From assembly GCA_963771025.1 (NCBI GenBank), contig CAVYRL010000008.1, positions 124,001-188,000 on the forward strand: 64,000 bases of DNA, written 5' to 3'. Below the pieces are notes generated by a model. It was given only the letters and a program-made list of their open reading frames with translations, made no database searches and was not told where the DNA came from. This DNA comes from Miltoncostaea sp963771025 (lineage in GTDB: Bacteria > Actinomycetota > Thermoleophilia > Miltoncostaeales > Miltoncostaeaceae). The translations under genes and the position numbers were made by a program. Shown here in pieces: positions 49,784-59,487 of the stretch (position 1 is its first letter; every line of letters starts with the position of its first letter).

Positions 49784-49823
49784 CGGGCCAGGCTACCACG
49801 GTGCTTTCGCGCCCCGAGAGCGC

Positions 49824-49853
49824 GATCGGCGGGCCCCTCGGGGCCCGCCGATC
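49824..49853. terminator. Hairpin terminator after the lipoprotein gene
   Basis: Perfect 14 bp stem GATCGGCGGGCCCC with loop TC, 7 bases past the stop of the gene at 49861 on the minus strand. It separates that gene from the mnmA operon. Confidence 0.85.
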
Positions 49854-49860
49854 GGTGGAT

Positions 49861-50394
49861 CTACTTGGCTCCGGGGTGCGCCGCGGCCGTGTCGGCGGCG
49901 TCGGAGATCGACTGGCGCAGGATCGGTGCGTCGACCAGCCCGCTCCACATGTTGGTGAGGATGCGGTCCCGTCCGATGACGGCCACCGACGGCGTGCCGC
50001 TGGCTCCCAGCAGGTCGGCCAGGTCGCCGAACTTGTCCCTGTCCACGTCGTAGATGAAGAACGTGGCCGAGTTGCGCGAGAGGCGGTCGGCCTGCACCGT
50101 CTTCAGCGCCGCGGCCACCTCATCGTCGTCGGCGGCCCCCTTCACGAGGAAGGCGATCACCACGACCTTGCTGCCCTTGAGCGCCGCGACCACGCGCTTG
50201 GGGGTCTTGGGGCCCGCGGTGACGGGGGAACCCGGCGAGACCGAGGCCACGGCGACCGGAGCGGCCGCGGCCGCGGGGGCCGTGCCGGCGATCGGGGTCC
50301 CGTCGGCGGAGGAGTCACCGCCTCCGCCGCAGCCGGCCACCACGAGGGCGGCGGCGACGGCGAGTGCGGCGCCCACGGGCGCGAGGCGCCTCAT
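49861..50394 (-). CDS. Lipoprotein with thioredoxin-like fold, no CxxC
   Basis: 177 residues from ATG 50394. A lipoprotein signal peptide (RRLAPVGAALAVAAALVVAG then Cys) is followed by a Gly/Ala/Pro linker. Residues about 65-165 resemble a thioredoxin fold: KVVVIAFLVKGAADDDEVAA, ATFFIYDVDRDKFGDLADLL, then GTPSVAVIGRD with the cis-Pro. The redox CxxC is absent (LVKGAADD at that position), so it is unlikely to be an oxidoreductase. An upstream in-frame start at 50475 is excluded because it falls inside the 6S RNA. Function unknown. Confidence 0.8.
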   Translation of the reverse strand: MRRLAPVGAALAVAAALVVAGCGGGGDSSADGTPIAGTAPAAAAAPVAVASVSPGSPVTAGPKTPKRVVAALKGSKVVVIAFLVKGAADDDEVAAALKTVQADRLSRNSATFFIYDVDRDKFGDLADLLGASGTPSVAVIGRDRILTNMWSGLVDAPILRQSISDAADTAAAHPGAK

Positions 50395-50404
50395 GAGCCG
50401 AAGG

Positions 50405-50575
50405 GGATCGCGCCCCGCGGTGCCGTTCCGGCCTGTGACTTGAACCTGCGGTAGCAGGTGGGAAACGGGAGACACCCGCCACGGCGGGAGCCGGACACCA
50501 CTTCCCTCATCACTCGTGTTGGCTCAAGGGGTGAGCCGGTGGCGAACACTGCAGGGCACCTCCGAGTCTAGCCGC
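50405..50575 (-). ncRNA. ssrS: 6S RNA (SsrS), RNA polymerase regulator
   Basis: On the minus strand the sequence folds like 6S RNA. The closing stem pairs GGTGCC (50560-50555) with GGCACC (50424-50419). The 5' side reads GTGTTCGCC then CCCCTTGAGCC, and the 3' side reads GGTTCAAG then ACAGGCCGGAACGGCACC; both match conserved stretches of E. coli 6S RNA as I recall it (TGTTCGC, CCCCTGAGCC, GGTTCAAGG, ACAGCC...GGCGGCATC). A small hairpin ACCTGC-TACC-GCAGGT (50459-50444) sits on the 3' side of the central bubble as expected, and a terminal hairpin CCCGCC/GGCGGG closes the far end. It would mimic an open promoter and sequester the main holoenzyme. Ends are approximate. Confidence 0.8.
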
Positions 50576-50702
50576 TACTCCGGTTGGTCGGCACTCCGGG
50601 GCGCGGCCTTAACGCGGGAGCCGCGATTACTCCATTTCGGCCGCCTGGCGCCGAAGAAAGGGTGGGGGCGCTTCCGCTCCCGCAAACCCCCCGAGGCATC
50701 CG

Positions 50703-50918
50703 GTGCTCGCCCCCACACCACCACCCGCGTACACCCTCTCTCCCGACGTGCCCGCCCTGACGAGCGGTCAGCAGGCGGCGCTCGAGGCCTGCCTGTCCGG
50801 TTTCACGGGACGGCTCACGGGTGTGGTGGTGACGGCTGCGGGCACGACGCTCAGCCACCACATGATCGAGCTCGCCACCCCGGCGGGATCTCTCCTGATC
50901 CTGGAGCGGGTAGCCTGA
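50703..50918 (+). CDS. Small hypothetical protein
   Basis: 71 residues from GTG 50703 (LAPTPPPAYTLSPDVPALTS after the start). The second half, GRLTGVVVTAAGTTLSHHMI then ELATPAGSLLILERVA, looks like three beta strands. No family recognised. It ends four bases before the GTG of the next small gene, which suggests a two-gene unit, but no clear ribosome binding site precedes it. About 130 bases between it and the 6S RNA probably hold the divergent promoters. Confidence 0.5.
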   Translation: MLAPTPPPAYTLSPDVPALTSGQQAALEACLSGFTGRLTGVVVTAAGTTLSHHMIELATPAGSLLILERVA

Positions 50919-50922
50919 TCGG

Positions 50923-51212
50923 GTGTCCGATCAGAATGTGGACGAGCGCCTCGAGATGCTGCTGGTCATGCGCTGGCTCGAGGAGGGGGCCGGCGACGAC
51001 GGCCAGGTGGACCTCGACATCGCGGCGGCCGCGGAGGAGCTCGACCTGGACCCGGGCCGACCCGGGATCCTGGCGGTGATGGCGGCGCTCGGAGAGCTGG
51101 AGGAGCGCGGACAGGTGACCGTCGCGTGGCCGGCCGGTCCGGTCGGGGCCGAGGGGCGCATCACGCTCTCGGACGACCTGCGCCGCGATGCCCGGCGCCT
51201 CTTCGGCCGGAC

Positions 51213-51216
<4 letters not shown>
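50923..51216 (+). CDS. Small acidic hypothetical protein
   Basis: 97 residues from GTG 50923. All-helical, acidic, with repeated Leu/Glu patterns (ERLEMLLVMRWLEEGAGDDG, then VDLDIAAAAEELDLDPGRPG) and a C-terminal QVTVAWPAGPVGAEGRITLS strand pair, so it could be a small winged-helix-like domain. No DNA-binding motif is clear. It overlaps the aspS stop (convergent) by four bases. Coding bias is strong. Not recognised. Confidence 0.7.
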
Positions 51217-52969
<1,753 letters not shown>

Positions 52970-52973
<4 letters not shown>

Positions 52974-54271
52974 CCGCTCAACTCCTCGACCAGGTCGCCC
53001 AGGGGCACCTGGCGTTGTTCTCCGCTCTCCATGTCGCGCAGGGTGGCGACGCCCTCCTCGTGCTCGCGCGCGCCCACGATCACCGCGGTGCGCGCGCCCA
53101 GGCTCGACGCGTGGCGCATCATGGCCTTCAGGCTGCGTCTGCGCAGATCGCTCTCGCAGCGCAGGCCGGAGGCCCGCAGGCGCTCCAGGGTCGGCAGCAT
53201 CTCCAGGCGCAGGTCGTCATCGAGCACCGCGAGGTACACATCGAGGGTCGACTCGGACGCGGCCTCGAGCGACTCGAGCGCCAGCACGATCCGCTCGATC
53301 CCCGCGCCGAAGCCGATCCCGGGGGTCGGCGGCCCGCCGAGCGCTTCCACCAGGCCGTCGTAGCGCCCCCCACCCCCGACCGCGCTCTGCGCCCCGAGAT
53401 GGTCGCTGGAGAACTCGAACACGGTCATCGTGTAGTAGTCGAAGCCGCGCACGAGGGTGGAGTCCTCCTCGTAGGCGATGCCGAGACGATCGAGCGCGGC
53501 GAGCACTCTCTCGCGGTGGGCCTGGGCGGCCGGCGAGAGGTGGTCCAGCAGGCGCGGGGCGTCGAGCATGACCTCGGCCACACGCGGATCCTTGGTGTCG
53601 AAGAGGCGCAGCGGGTTGAGGCGCATGCGCTCCTGAGCGTCGGCGTCGAGCGCGGAGAGGTGCGTCTCAAGGTAGGCCAGCAGCATCTCCCGATACGGCC
53701 CGCGGCTCTCGGGATCGCCCATGCTGCCCACCCTCAGGCTCACCCCGGGCACACCGAGCGTGCGGTAGATGCCGTCCAGGAGCGCGATCACCTCGGCGTC
53801 GAGCAGAGGCGAATCGCTGCCGATCGCCTCGGCGCCGATCTGCCAGTGCTCGCGGTAGCGGCCCGCCTGGGGCGCCTCGTACCGGAACATCGGCGCGAGG
53901 TACCAGAGCTTCACCGGCAGTGGCGTCTTGTGCATGCCGTGCTGTACGAACGCGCGCACGACCGGCGCGGTGCCCTCGGGCCGAAGGCTCAGGCTGCGGC
54001 CGCTCTGGTCCTGGAAGGTGTACATCTCCTTGCGGACCACGTCCGTGCTGGTGCCGACCCCGCGCACGAACACATCGGTCTCCTCGAAGGTCGGGGTGAC
54101 CAGGCGCGAGTAGCCGTAGCGCTCGAAGGCCGAGCGGGCCACGTCGATGACACGCTGGCGGAGCCGGCTCTCCTCGGGAAGGACGTCACGCGTTCCCCGT
54201 GGCGCCGCCGCCCGGCGACCGCCCTGGCTCAACGACCCGTGGGCCTCGGACGCGACCGCTTGTCCTCCCAC
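52970..54271 (-). CDS. hisS: Histidyl-tRNA synthetase
   Basis: 433 residues. Class II core: PRGTRDVLPEESRLRQRVID, motif 2 APMFRYEAPQAGRYREHWQI, HisA motifs LVRGFDYYTMTVFEF and GGGGRYDGLVEALGGP, and motif 3 GIGFGAGIERIVLALE; a C-terminal anticodon domain follows. GTG 54271 lies 43 bases inside the preceding gene and has no clear ribosome binding site, so initiation may be coupled. hisS-aspS is a common actinobacterial pair. Confidence 0.94.
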
Positions 54272-54585
54272 CGGCGCATCTGGCGGCGGTAGCGGATGCG
54301 GTCGAGGAAGAGCCCGAGGGGCACCATCAGGACGAACGCGATGGCCGTGAGGCCGAGCGCCGGCAGCGTCGCCTCGTTGGCCACGTAGATCAGGTACGGA
54401 TAGAAGATCGCGGCCACGATGCCGGCGCGCAGCAGCACGCCCTTGATCGAGGCGGGCAGGGGCTCCCCCGGCTTGCGCTTGGCCGTCGCCGAGGGTGAGC
54501 GGGCCTCCGCGTCGCTCGCGGCCTTCTTGGGCACCCCGACCGGAGGCGGACCCGCGCCCTTGCGTTTCTTGCGCTGTTTCGCCAT
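54229..54585 (-). CDS. Small basic two-TM membrane protein
   Basis: 118 residues. A Lys/Pro-rich disordered N-terminus (MAKQRKKRKGAGPPPVGVPK) is followed by two hydrophobic helices (VLLRAGIVAAIFYPYLIYVA and LPALGLTAIAFVLMVPLGLF) and a basic tail (RIRYRRQMRRWEDKRSRPRP). It shares the ftcD stop (ATGA) and overlaps the hisS start. I recall similar small membrane proteins before hisS in related genomes, but no function. Confidence 0.8.
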   Translation of the reverse strand: MAKQRKKRKGAGPPPVGVPKKAASDAEARSPSATAKRKPGEPLPASIKGVLLRAGIVAAIFYPYLIYVANEATLPALGLTAIAFVLMVPLGLFLDRIRYRRQMRRWEDKRSRPRPTGR

Positions 54586-55571
54586 CAGTCGACTCCCCGC
54601 GATTTCGGCAGAAGCAACTCCAGGACGCGACCCGGCGTGAAGCCGGTCAGGCCGAGGGCCGCGGGACTGGGGCCGCCGCGTAGGGCGTCACCCGGGATCA
54701 GGCCCACGAGCTCGGATTCCCCGGCCTCGATGCCCAGGCGCCGGGCCTCGTCGCGCACCGCCTGGATCACGACCATCGGCGGCGCGGCGCGACGGTCCTC
54801 GATGTTCATCGAGACCTGCGCCATGCCCGCCTCGGGCAGGTAGAGGCCGAGGGCCCGCACCCCCGGCAGGCCGCCGCCCGATTCACGCACGCGGGCGGCG
54901 ATGGCGCGCGCCTCGGTGTGGGTGCCCTCGGGAAGCCAGACGTTGAGAGCGATCAGGGGAGCGCGTACGCCCACCAGCACCACGCCGGCGGTGGGGTTCA
55001 CGTGGTGCGGCCCGGCGTTGGGCACCAGCACGCCCTCCTCGACCAGGCGGGTCAGCTCCTGCAGGCCCCCGCGCCGGAAGTCGCGCGGGCGCACCCGGTC
55101 GGGATCGGTGGCCACCGCCCCGTAGAGGAAGACCGGCAGGTTGATCTCGGTGCCGATGCGGCCGGCCAGCCCCAGAGCGATCTCCGAGGCGAGCGGGATG
55201 TCGTCGTCGTCCAACGCCACGATGGGCGCGACGTCGAGGGCGCCGGTGCGCGGGTGGGCGCCGTGCTGTCGCCGAAGGTCGATACGGTCGACGCACTCCC
55301 CCGCCAGTGAGACGAGGGCGTCCTGAAGCGCGAGCGGCTCCCCGGCGAGGGTGATCACGCTCCGGTTGTGATCCGGATCGGAATGAACGTTGAGGACCCA
55401 GACACGCGGCAGACGACAGGCATCGACCAGGGCTCGGATCGTGGTGGCGTCGCGTCCCTCGCTGACGTTGGGCACCGCGTACGCCGTCGGCGGGATGGGC
55501 GCCAAGGGCAGATCCTCGTCCCAGCCCGCGTCGCGCGCTTGTGGACGCCGTGGGGCTTCCCTATCGTTCAC
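54585..55571 (-). CDS. ftcD: Glutamate formimidoyltransferase
   Basis: 328 residues from GTG 55571. The N- and C-terminal halves of the formiminotransferase fold are present: VPNVSEGRDATTIRALVDAC, HSDPDHNRSVITLAGEP with the catalytic His, RIDLRRQHGAHPRTGALDVA, and later AGMAQVSMNIEDRRAAP. The cyclodeaminase domain of mammalian FTCD is absent, as in most bacteria. It transfers the formimino group from formiminoglutamate to tetrahydrofolate in histidine breakdown; no hut genes are nearby. The start lies 12 bases from the divergent ABC gene, with a perfect palindrome between them. Confidence 0.9.
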   Translation of the reverse strand: MNDREAPRRPQARDAGWDEDLPLAPIPPTAYAVPNVSEGRDATTIRALVDACRLPRVWVLNVHSDPDHNRSVITLAGEPLALQDALVSLAGECVDRIDLRRQHGAHPRTGALDVAPIVALDDDDIPLASEIALGLAGRIGTEINLPVFLYGAVATDPDRVRPRDFRRGGLQELTRLVEEGVLVPNAGPHHVNPTAGVVLVGVRAPLIALNVWLPEGTHTEARAIAARVRESGGGLPGVRALGLYLPEAGMAQVSMNIEDRRAAPPMVVIQAVRDEARRLGIEAGESELVGLIPGDALRGGPSPAALGLTGFTPGRVLELLLPKSRGVD

Positions 55572-55578
55572 CGGTGAA
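55567..55578. promoter_or_regulatory. 12 bp perfect palindrome between divergent starts
   Basis: TTCACCGGTGAA spans the ftcD GTG and lies 5 bases from the ABC exporter TTG start. It is placed to bind a dimeric regulator, but its size is small enough that chance cannot be excluded. Confidence 0.4.
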
Positions 55579-55583
55579 TCACT

Positions 55584-57332
55584 TTGAGAGTACTTCTCCG
55601 CCTGCTTCGTTTCCTGCGGCCGCATACCGGCAAGGTCGTGATTACCGCGATCAGCGCCGCAGGCCTGATGGCGTGTTCCATCACCTTGCCATACCTGACC
55701 GGACGGGTCATCGACGACGTCCTGCAGGCGGGCGACCGCAGCGCGCTGGCTCCCCTGGTGTGGGCCGTCGTCGCCATCTGCGCGATCCGCTTCGTGCTCG
55801 GCGCCATCCGGCGGTGGGTCTCGGGCCAGGTGAGCCTCGCGGTCGAGTTCGACCTGCGCTCGCGGATCTTCGCCCACCTGCAGCGGCAGTCGCTCGCATA
55901 TTTCGACCGCATGTCGGTGGGGCAGTTGATGTCGCGCTCGACGAGCGACCTGCAGACCGTGCGCTTCTTCCTCGGCTACGGGTTGATCTTCGTGTTCATG
56001 CAGGCCTTCACGCTGATCCTGGTCACCGCGATCCTGCTGTACATGAACTGGGCCCTCGCCCTCGTCGCCCTGCTGATGGGGCCCGCCCTGCTGGTGGTGG
56101 CCTGGCGCTACAGCCGGCGCTCCAACCCGGTACTGATCGACGTGCAGCAGCGTGTGGCCGTGGTGACCGAGATGGCGGAGGAGAGCGCGGTGAGCATCCG
56201 CGTGATCAAGGCGTTCGGCCGCGAGGAGGACCGCACCGAGCGCTTCGGCGCGACCGCGCGGCACGCCTTCAACCGCAGCATGGATGCGGCCCATCTCCAG
56301 GCCCTCTACCAGCCCCTGATGGGGTTCCTGCCGACGGTCGGCCTCGGCGTGGTGCTCATCTACGGCGGCATCCTCACCATCGACGGCAACCTCACCCTCG
56401 GTGAGTTCGTCGCCTTCTACCTCTACCTGACGCTCCTCATCGCGCCCTTCAGGTCGCTGGGGATGCTGGTGGGTCAGGCACAGCGCGCCATCGCCGGCGG
56501 CACCCGCATCTTCGAGGTGCTCGACAGCGAGCCGGCCATCGTCGAGCCGGCCTTCCCCATCCCCCTGCCGGCGGGCGGCGGCCACGTCGCGCTGGAGGGC
56601 GTCACCTTCGCGTACGCCGCCGACGCGCCGGACGTGCTCCACGACATCGACCTCGACATCCCCGCCGGGCGGACGATCGCGCTGATCGGCCCGACGGGCT
56701 CCGGCAAGAGCACCCTCACGCAGCTCATCCCGCGTTTCTACGACGTCACCGCGGGGCGCGTCCTGCTGGAGGGCGTCGACGTGCGCGACCTCGACCTGGC
56801 CGAGCTGCGCCGCTCGATCGGCATCGTGTCGCAGGACCCCTTCCTCTTCTCCACGACGGTGCGCGAGAACATCGCCTACGGGCGCCCGACCGCCACCGAC
56901 GAGGAGATCCGCACCGCCGCGCGCATGGCCCAGGCCGAGGGCTTCGTCAACGCGCTTCCGGACGGGCTCGAGACGGTCGTCGGCGAGCGCGGCCTGAGCC
57001 TCTCGGGCGGCCAGCGGCAGCGCCTGGCGATCGCGCGCGCCCTGATCACCGATCCGCGCGTGCTGATCCTCGACGAGGCCACCGCGTCCGTCGACGCCTC
57101 CACCGAGCGCGAGATCCAGGCCGCGCTGGCCGCCGTGATGCGGGGACGCACCACGCTGGTCATCGCGCACCGTCTGTCCACCGTCTCCCTGGCCGACGAG
57201 CTGGTGGTGCTGGAGGACGGCCACGTCGTCGCCCGCGGCACGCACGAGGAGCTCTACGAGGCCAGCGACACCTACCGCGAGATCCATGACGGCGGGCTGG
57301 CGCGTCCGGACCTGATCGCGGGTGACGCATGA
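55584..57332 (+). CDS. ABC exporter half-transporter, canonical ATP site
   Basis: 582-residue MsbA-type protein: six transmembrane helices (residues about 15-320) then a nucleotide domain. Walker A is GPTGSGKSTLTQLIP, Q-loop VSQDPFLFSTTVRENIAYG, signature LSGGQRQRLAIARAL, Walker B VLILDEATASVDAST and H-loop VIAHRLSTVSLAD. Starts with TTG 55584 (RVLLRLLRFLRPHTGKVVIT). It overlaps a second half-transporter by four bases, so the pair form a heterodimeric exporter of drugs, lipids or peptides. Confidence 0.93.
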   Translation: MRVLLRLLRFLRPHTGKVVITAISAAGLMACSITLPYLTGRVIDDVLQAGDRSALAPLVWAVVAICAIRFVLGAIRRWVSGQVSLAVEFDLRSRIFAHLQRQSLAYFDRMSVGQLMSRSTSDLQTVRFFLGYGLIFVFMQAFTLILVTAILLYMNWALALVALLMGPALLVVAWRYSRRSNPVLIDVQQRVAVVTEMAEESAVSIRVIKAFGREEDRTERFGATARHAFNRSMDAAHLQALYQPLMGFLPTVGLGVVLIYGGILTIDGNLTLGEFVAFYLYLTLLIAPFRSLGMLVGQAQRAIAGGTRIFEVLDSEPAIVEPAFPIPLPAGGGHVALEGVTFAYAADAPDVLHDIDLDIPAGRTIALIGPTGSGKSTLTQLIPRFYDVTAGRVLLEGVDVRDLDLAELRRSIGIVSQDPFLFSTTVRENIAYGRPTATDEEIRTAARMAQAEGFVNALPDGLETVVGERGLSLSGGQRQRLAIARALITDPRVLILDEATASVDASTEREIQAALAAVMRGRTTLVIAHRLSTVSLADELVVLEDGHVVARGTHEELYEASDTYREIHDGGLARPDLIAGDA

Positions 57333-59110
57333 GCACCGCCGTGCCCGAGGTCGGCATGCGCGAGCTGAAGGCCCCGCCGATCGAGCGTCACAAGCTGCGC
57401 CGCCTGCTGCCCTACTTCCGCCCCTACCGCTGGCGGGCGATCGCGACGGTCATCCTGATGCTGATCGTGACGGCATGCGGGCTGGCCGTTCCGGCGCTCG
57501 CGCAGTTCGCCATCGACCACGGCATCACCGCCAAGGACACGGCGATGCTGGTCCTCGCGGTCGTGCTGTTCGTGATCGTCGGCCTCGTCGGATGGCTGGC
57601 GGGCTACTACCAGACGTTCCTCTCGAGCTGGGTCGGCGAGCGGGTGCTGCTGGACCTGCGCACCGACACCTTCCGGCACCTGATGAGCCTCGAGCTCGGC
57701 TACCACGAGCGCACCCCGACCGGGCGCACCGTCAGCCGTCTGACCAACGACATCGAGGCGCTCGAGCAGCTGGTCACCGACGGGGTCACCTCGCTGGTGG
57801 TCAACGGCCTGACGTTCCTCGGTGTGATCGTGATCCTGTTCACCTACGACGTCGAGCTGGCGCTGGTGACGCTCGTCATCTTCCCGCCGCTGGTGCTCGG
57901 CACGGCGTTCTTCCGCGTCTACTCGACCCGGGCCTACCGGCGTACGCGCGAGCGCGTGGCCGACGTGCTCTCGACTCTCCAGGAGACCCTCTCGGGCATC
58001 CGCGTGGTGCAGGGATTCGCCCGCCAGGAGCCCACCGAGCGCCTCTTCCGCGAGGTCAACGAGGAATACCGCGAGGCCAACATGTCCACGATCCGCCTCT
58101 CGGGGACCTACTTCCCGGGGGTCGAGTTCCTGTCGGGCATCGGGACGGCGATCGTCCTCTACTTCGGCGCCACCCAGGTGCTCGACAAGAACATGAGCAT
58201 CGGCGTGATGGTCGCCTTCATCGGCTACCTGTCGAGCTTCTTCGACCCGATCCAGCAGCTCTCCCAGCTCTACAACACGTTCCAGTCGGCGATGGCCGCG
58301 CTCGAGAAGATCTTCGGCGTGCTCGACACCAGCCCCGAGCTGGTGGACGCGCCCGGCGCCGTGCCCCTCCCGCACATCGAGGGCGACGTGGAGCTGCGTG
58401 ACGTGAGCTTCGGGTACACGTCGACGCCGGTGCTGCAGAACATCTCGCTGCACATCACCGCCGGCGAGACCATCGCCCTGGTGGGCACGACGGGCGCCGG
58501 CAAGTTGACGCTGGCGAAGATCGTCGCGCGCTTCTACGACCCGGCCGCCGGCCAGGTGCTGATCGACGGCCACGACCTGCGCCACGTCACCACCCGGTCG
58601 CTGCGCGACCAGCTCTCGATCGTGCCCCAGGAGGGTCACCTCTTCGCCGGCACGATCGCCGAGAACCTCTCGTTCGGCACGCCCGAGGCGACCGACGAGG
58701 AGATCCGCGCGGCCGCCGACGCGGTCGGTGCCACCGACTTCATCGCGGCCCTGCCCGACGGCTTCGACACGGTGATCAGCGATCGCGGCTCCGGCCTCTC
58801 GGCCGGCCAGCGCCAGCTGATCTCGTTCGCCCGCGCCCTGATCGCCGACCCGCGGCTGCTGATCCTCGACGAGGCCACCTCCTCGGTCGACCTGCGCGCG
58901 GAGCAGCGCATCGAGGTGGCCCTCGACCGGCTCCTCGAGGGCCGCACCGCGATCATCATCGCCCACCGTCTCTCCACCATCCGCGACGCCGATCGCATCG
59001 TCGTGCTCGAGGCCGGCAGGATCGTGGAGGACGGCACCCACGACGAGCTGGTCGTGGCCGGCGGTCGCTACGCGGAGCTCTACGATGATTGGGCATCCGC
59101 GGCCGCTTGA
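57329..59110 (+). CDS. ABC exporter half-transporter with degenerate Walker A
   Basis: 593 residues, partner of the previous protein: six transmembrane helices and a nucleotide domain. Walker A reads VGTTGAGKLTLAKIV: the Mg2+-binding Ser/Thr after Lys392 is Leu393 (codon TTG, one base from TCG). The signature is LSAGQ (490-494) rather than LSGGQ. Walker B (LLILDEATSSVDLRA), Q-loop and H-loop (IIIAHRLSTIRDA) are intact. Heterodimeric exporters often have one weak ATP site, but the usual change is not at this Ser. ATGA overlap with the first half. Two tRNA genes follow. Confidence 0.92.
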   Translation: MSTAVPEVGMRELKAPPIERHKLRRLLPYFRPYRWRAIATVILMLIVTACGLAVPALAQFAIDHGITAKDTAMLVLAVVLFVIVGLVGWLAGYYQTFLSSWVGERVLLDLRTDTFRHLMSLELGYHERTPTGRTVSRLTNDIEALEQLVTDGVTSLVVNGLTFLGVIVILFTYDVELALVTLVIFPPLVLGTAFFRVYSTRAYRRTRERVADVLSTLQETLSGIRVVQGFARQEPTERLFREVNEEYREANMSTIRLSGTYFPGVEFLSGIGTAIVLYFGATQVLDKNMSIGVMVAFIGYLSSFFDPIQQLSQLYNTFQSAMAALEKIFGVLDTSPELVDAPGAVPLPHIEGDVELRDVSFGYTSTPVLQNISLHITAGETIALVGTTGAGKLTLAKIVARFYDPAAGQVLIDGHDLRHVTTRSLRDQLSIVPQEGHLFAGTIAENLSFGTPEATDEEIRAAADAVGATDFIAALPDGFDTVISDRGSGLSAGQRQLISFARALIADPRLLILDEATSSVDLRAEQRIEVALDRLLEGRTAIIIAHRLSTIRDADRIVVLEAGRIVEDGTHDELVVAGGRYAELYDDWASAAA

Positions 59111-59154
59111 GGGGTGATGGCCGTTTGGTACCATCGCCGAGGCCCGTCCGGTGG

Positions 59155-59225
59155 TGGGGGATCGTCTAGCGGTAGGACGCCGGGTTCTGGCCCCGGTAGC
59201 GGGGGTTCGAATCCTCCTCCCCCAA
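59155..59225 (+). tRNA. trnQ: tRNA-Gln (CUG anticodon)
   Basis: 71-nt cloverleaf: acceptor TGGGGGA/TCCCCCA, anticodon stem CCGGG/CCCGG with loop TTCTGGC (anticodon CTG at 59187-59189), T arm with GTTCGAAT. No encoded CCA. With the non-discriminating AspRS nearby, charging may go through Glu-tRNA-Gln amidation. Confidence 0.95.
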
Positions 59226-59252
59226 CTTCATCCGGAGATCGGGTCGGTCCGT

Positions 59253-59325
59253 GGCGCATTCGTCTAGGGGCCTAGGACGCCGCCCTCTCACGGCGGTAAC
59301 ACGGGTTCAAATCCCGTATGCGCTA
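59253..59325 (+). tRNA. trnE: tRNA-Glu (CUC anticodon)
   Basis: 73-nt cloverleaf: acceptor GGCGCAT/ATGCGCT (one G-U pair), anticodon stem CCGCC/GGCGG with loop CTCTCAC (anticodon CTC), T arm GGGTTCAAATCCC. No encoded CCA. 27 bases after tRNA-Gln; the direct repeat of the following segment begins 12 bases after it. Confidence 0.95.
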
Positions 59326-59337
59326 CTCGGCTTCATA

Positions 59338-59399
59338 GCGGGGGGATCGGCTTCGGCAAGCGGTTATTGCGGAGTCGGTCCTCTTTGCCATGGGGTGCC
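59338..59399. repeat. Left copy of 62 bp direct repeat
   Basis: Matches 61938-61999 at 59 of 62 positions, exactly 2,600 bases apart. Similarity resumes at 59419-59440 versus 62009-62030 (20 of 22), with an extra 10 bases here caused by a small tandem duplication (CGGGGTGCC). Possible attachment or insertion boundary. Confidence 0.9.
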
Positions 59400-59441
59400 T
59401 CGGGGTGCCACCCGACGGCAGATTGCCCCAGGATTGCCCCA

Positions 59442-59461
59442 CGGGGCTCAGCCGAGCCCCG
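59442..59461. terminator. Hairpin terminator
   Basis: CGGGGCTC-AGCC-GAGCCCCG, an 8 bp perfect stem 27 bases past the stop of the duplicated membrane protein gene on the minus strand. Confidence 0.65.
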
Positions 59462-59487
59462 GATTGGCCCGGCGAGTGAAGGTGGTT

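Noticed and set aside
50405..50575. Riboswitch (cobalamin-like) in front of the lipoprotein gene
   Set aside because: The conserved blocks and bubble with a small 3' hairpin fit 6S RNA much better, and no B12-box-like sequence is present.
50516..51079. 187-codon frame over the 6S RNA region
   Set aside because: Arg/Ser/Gly-rich, no ribosome binding site, overlaps the structured RNA and two better small genes.
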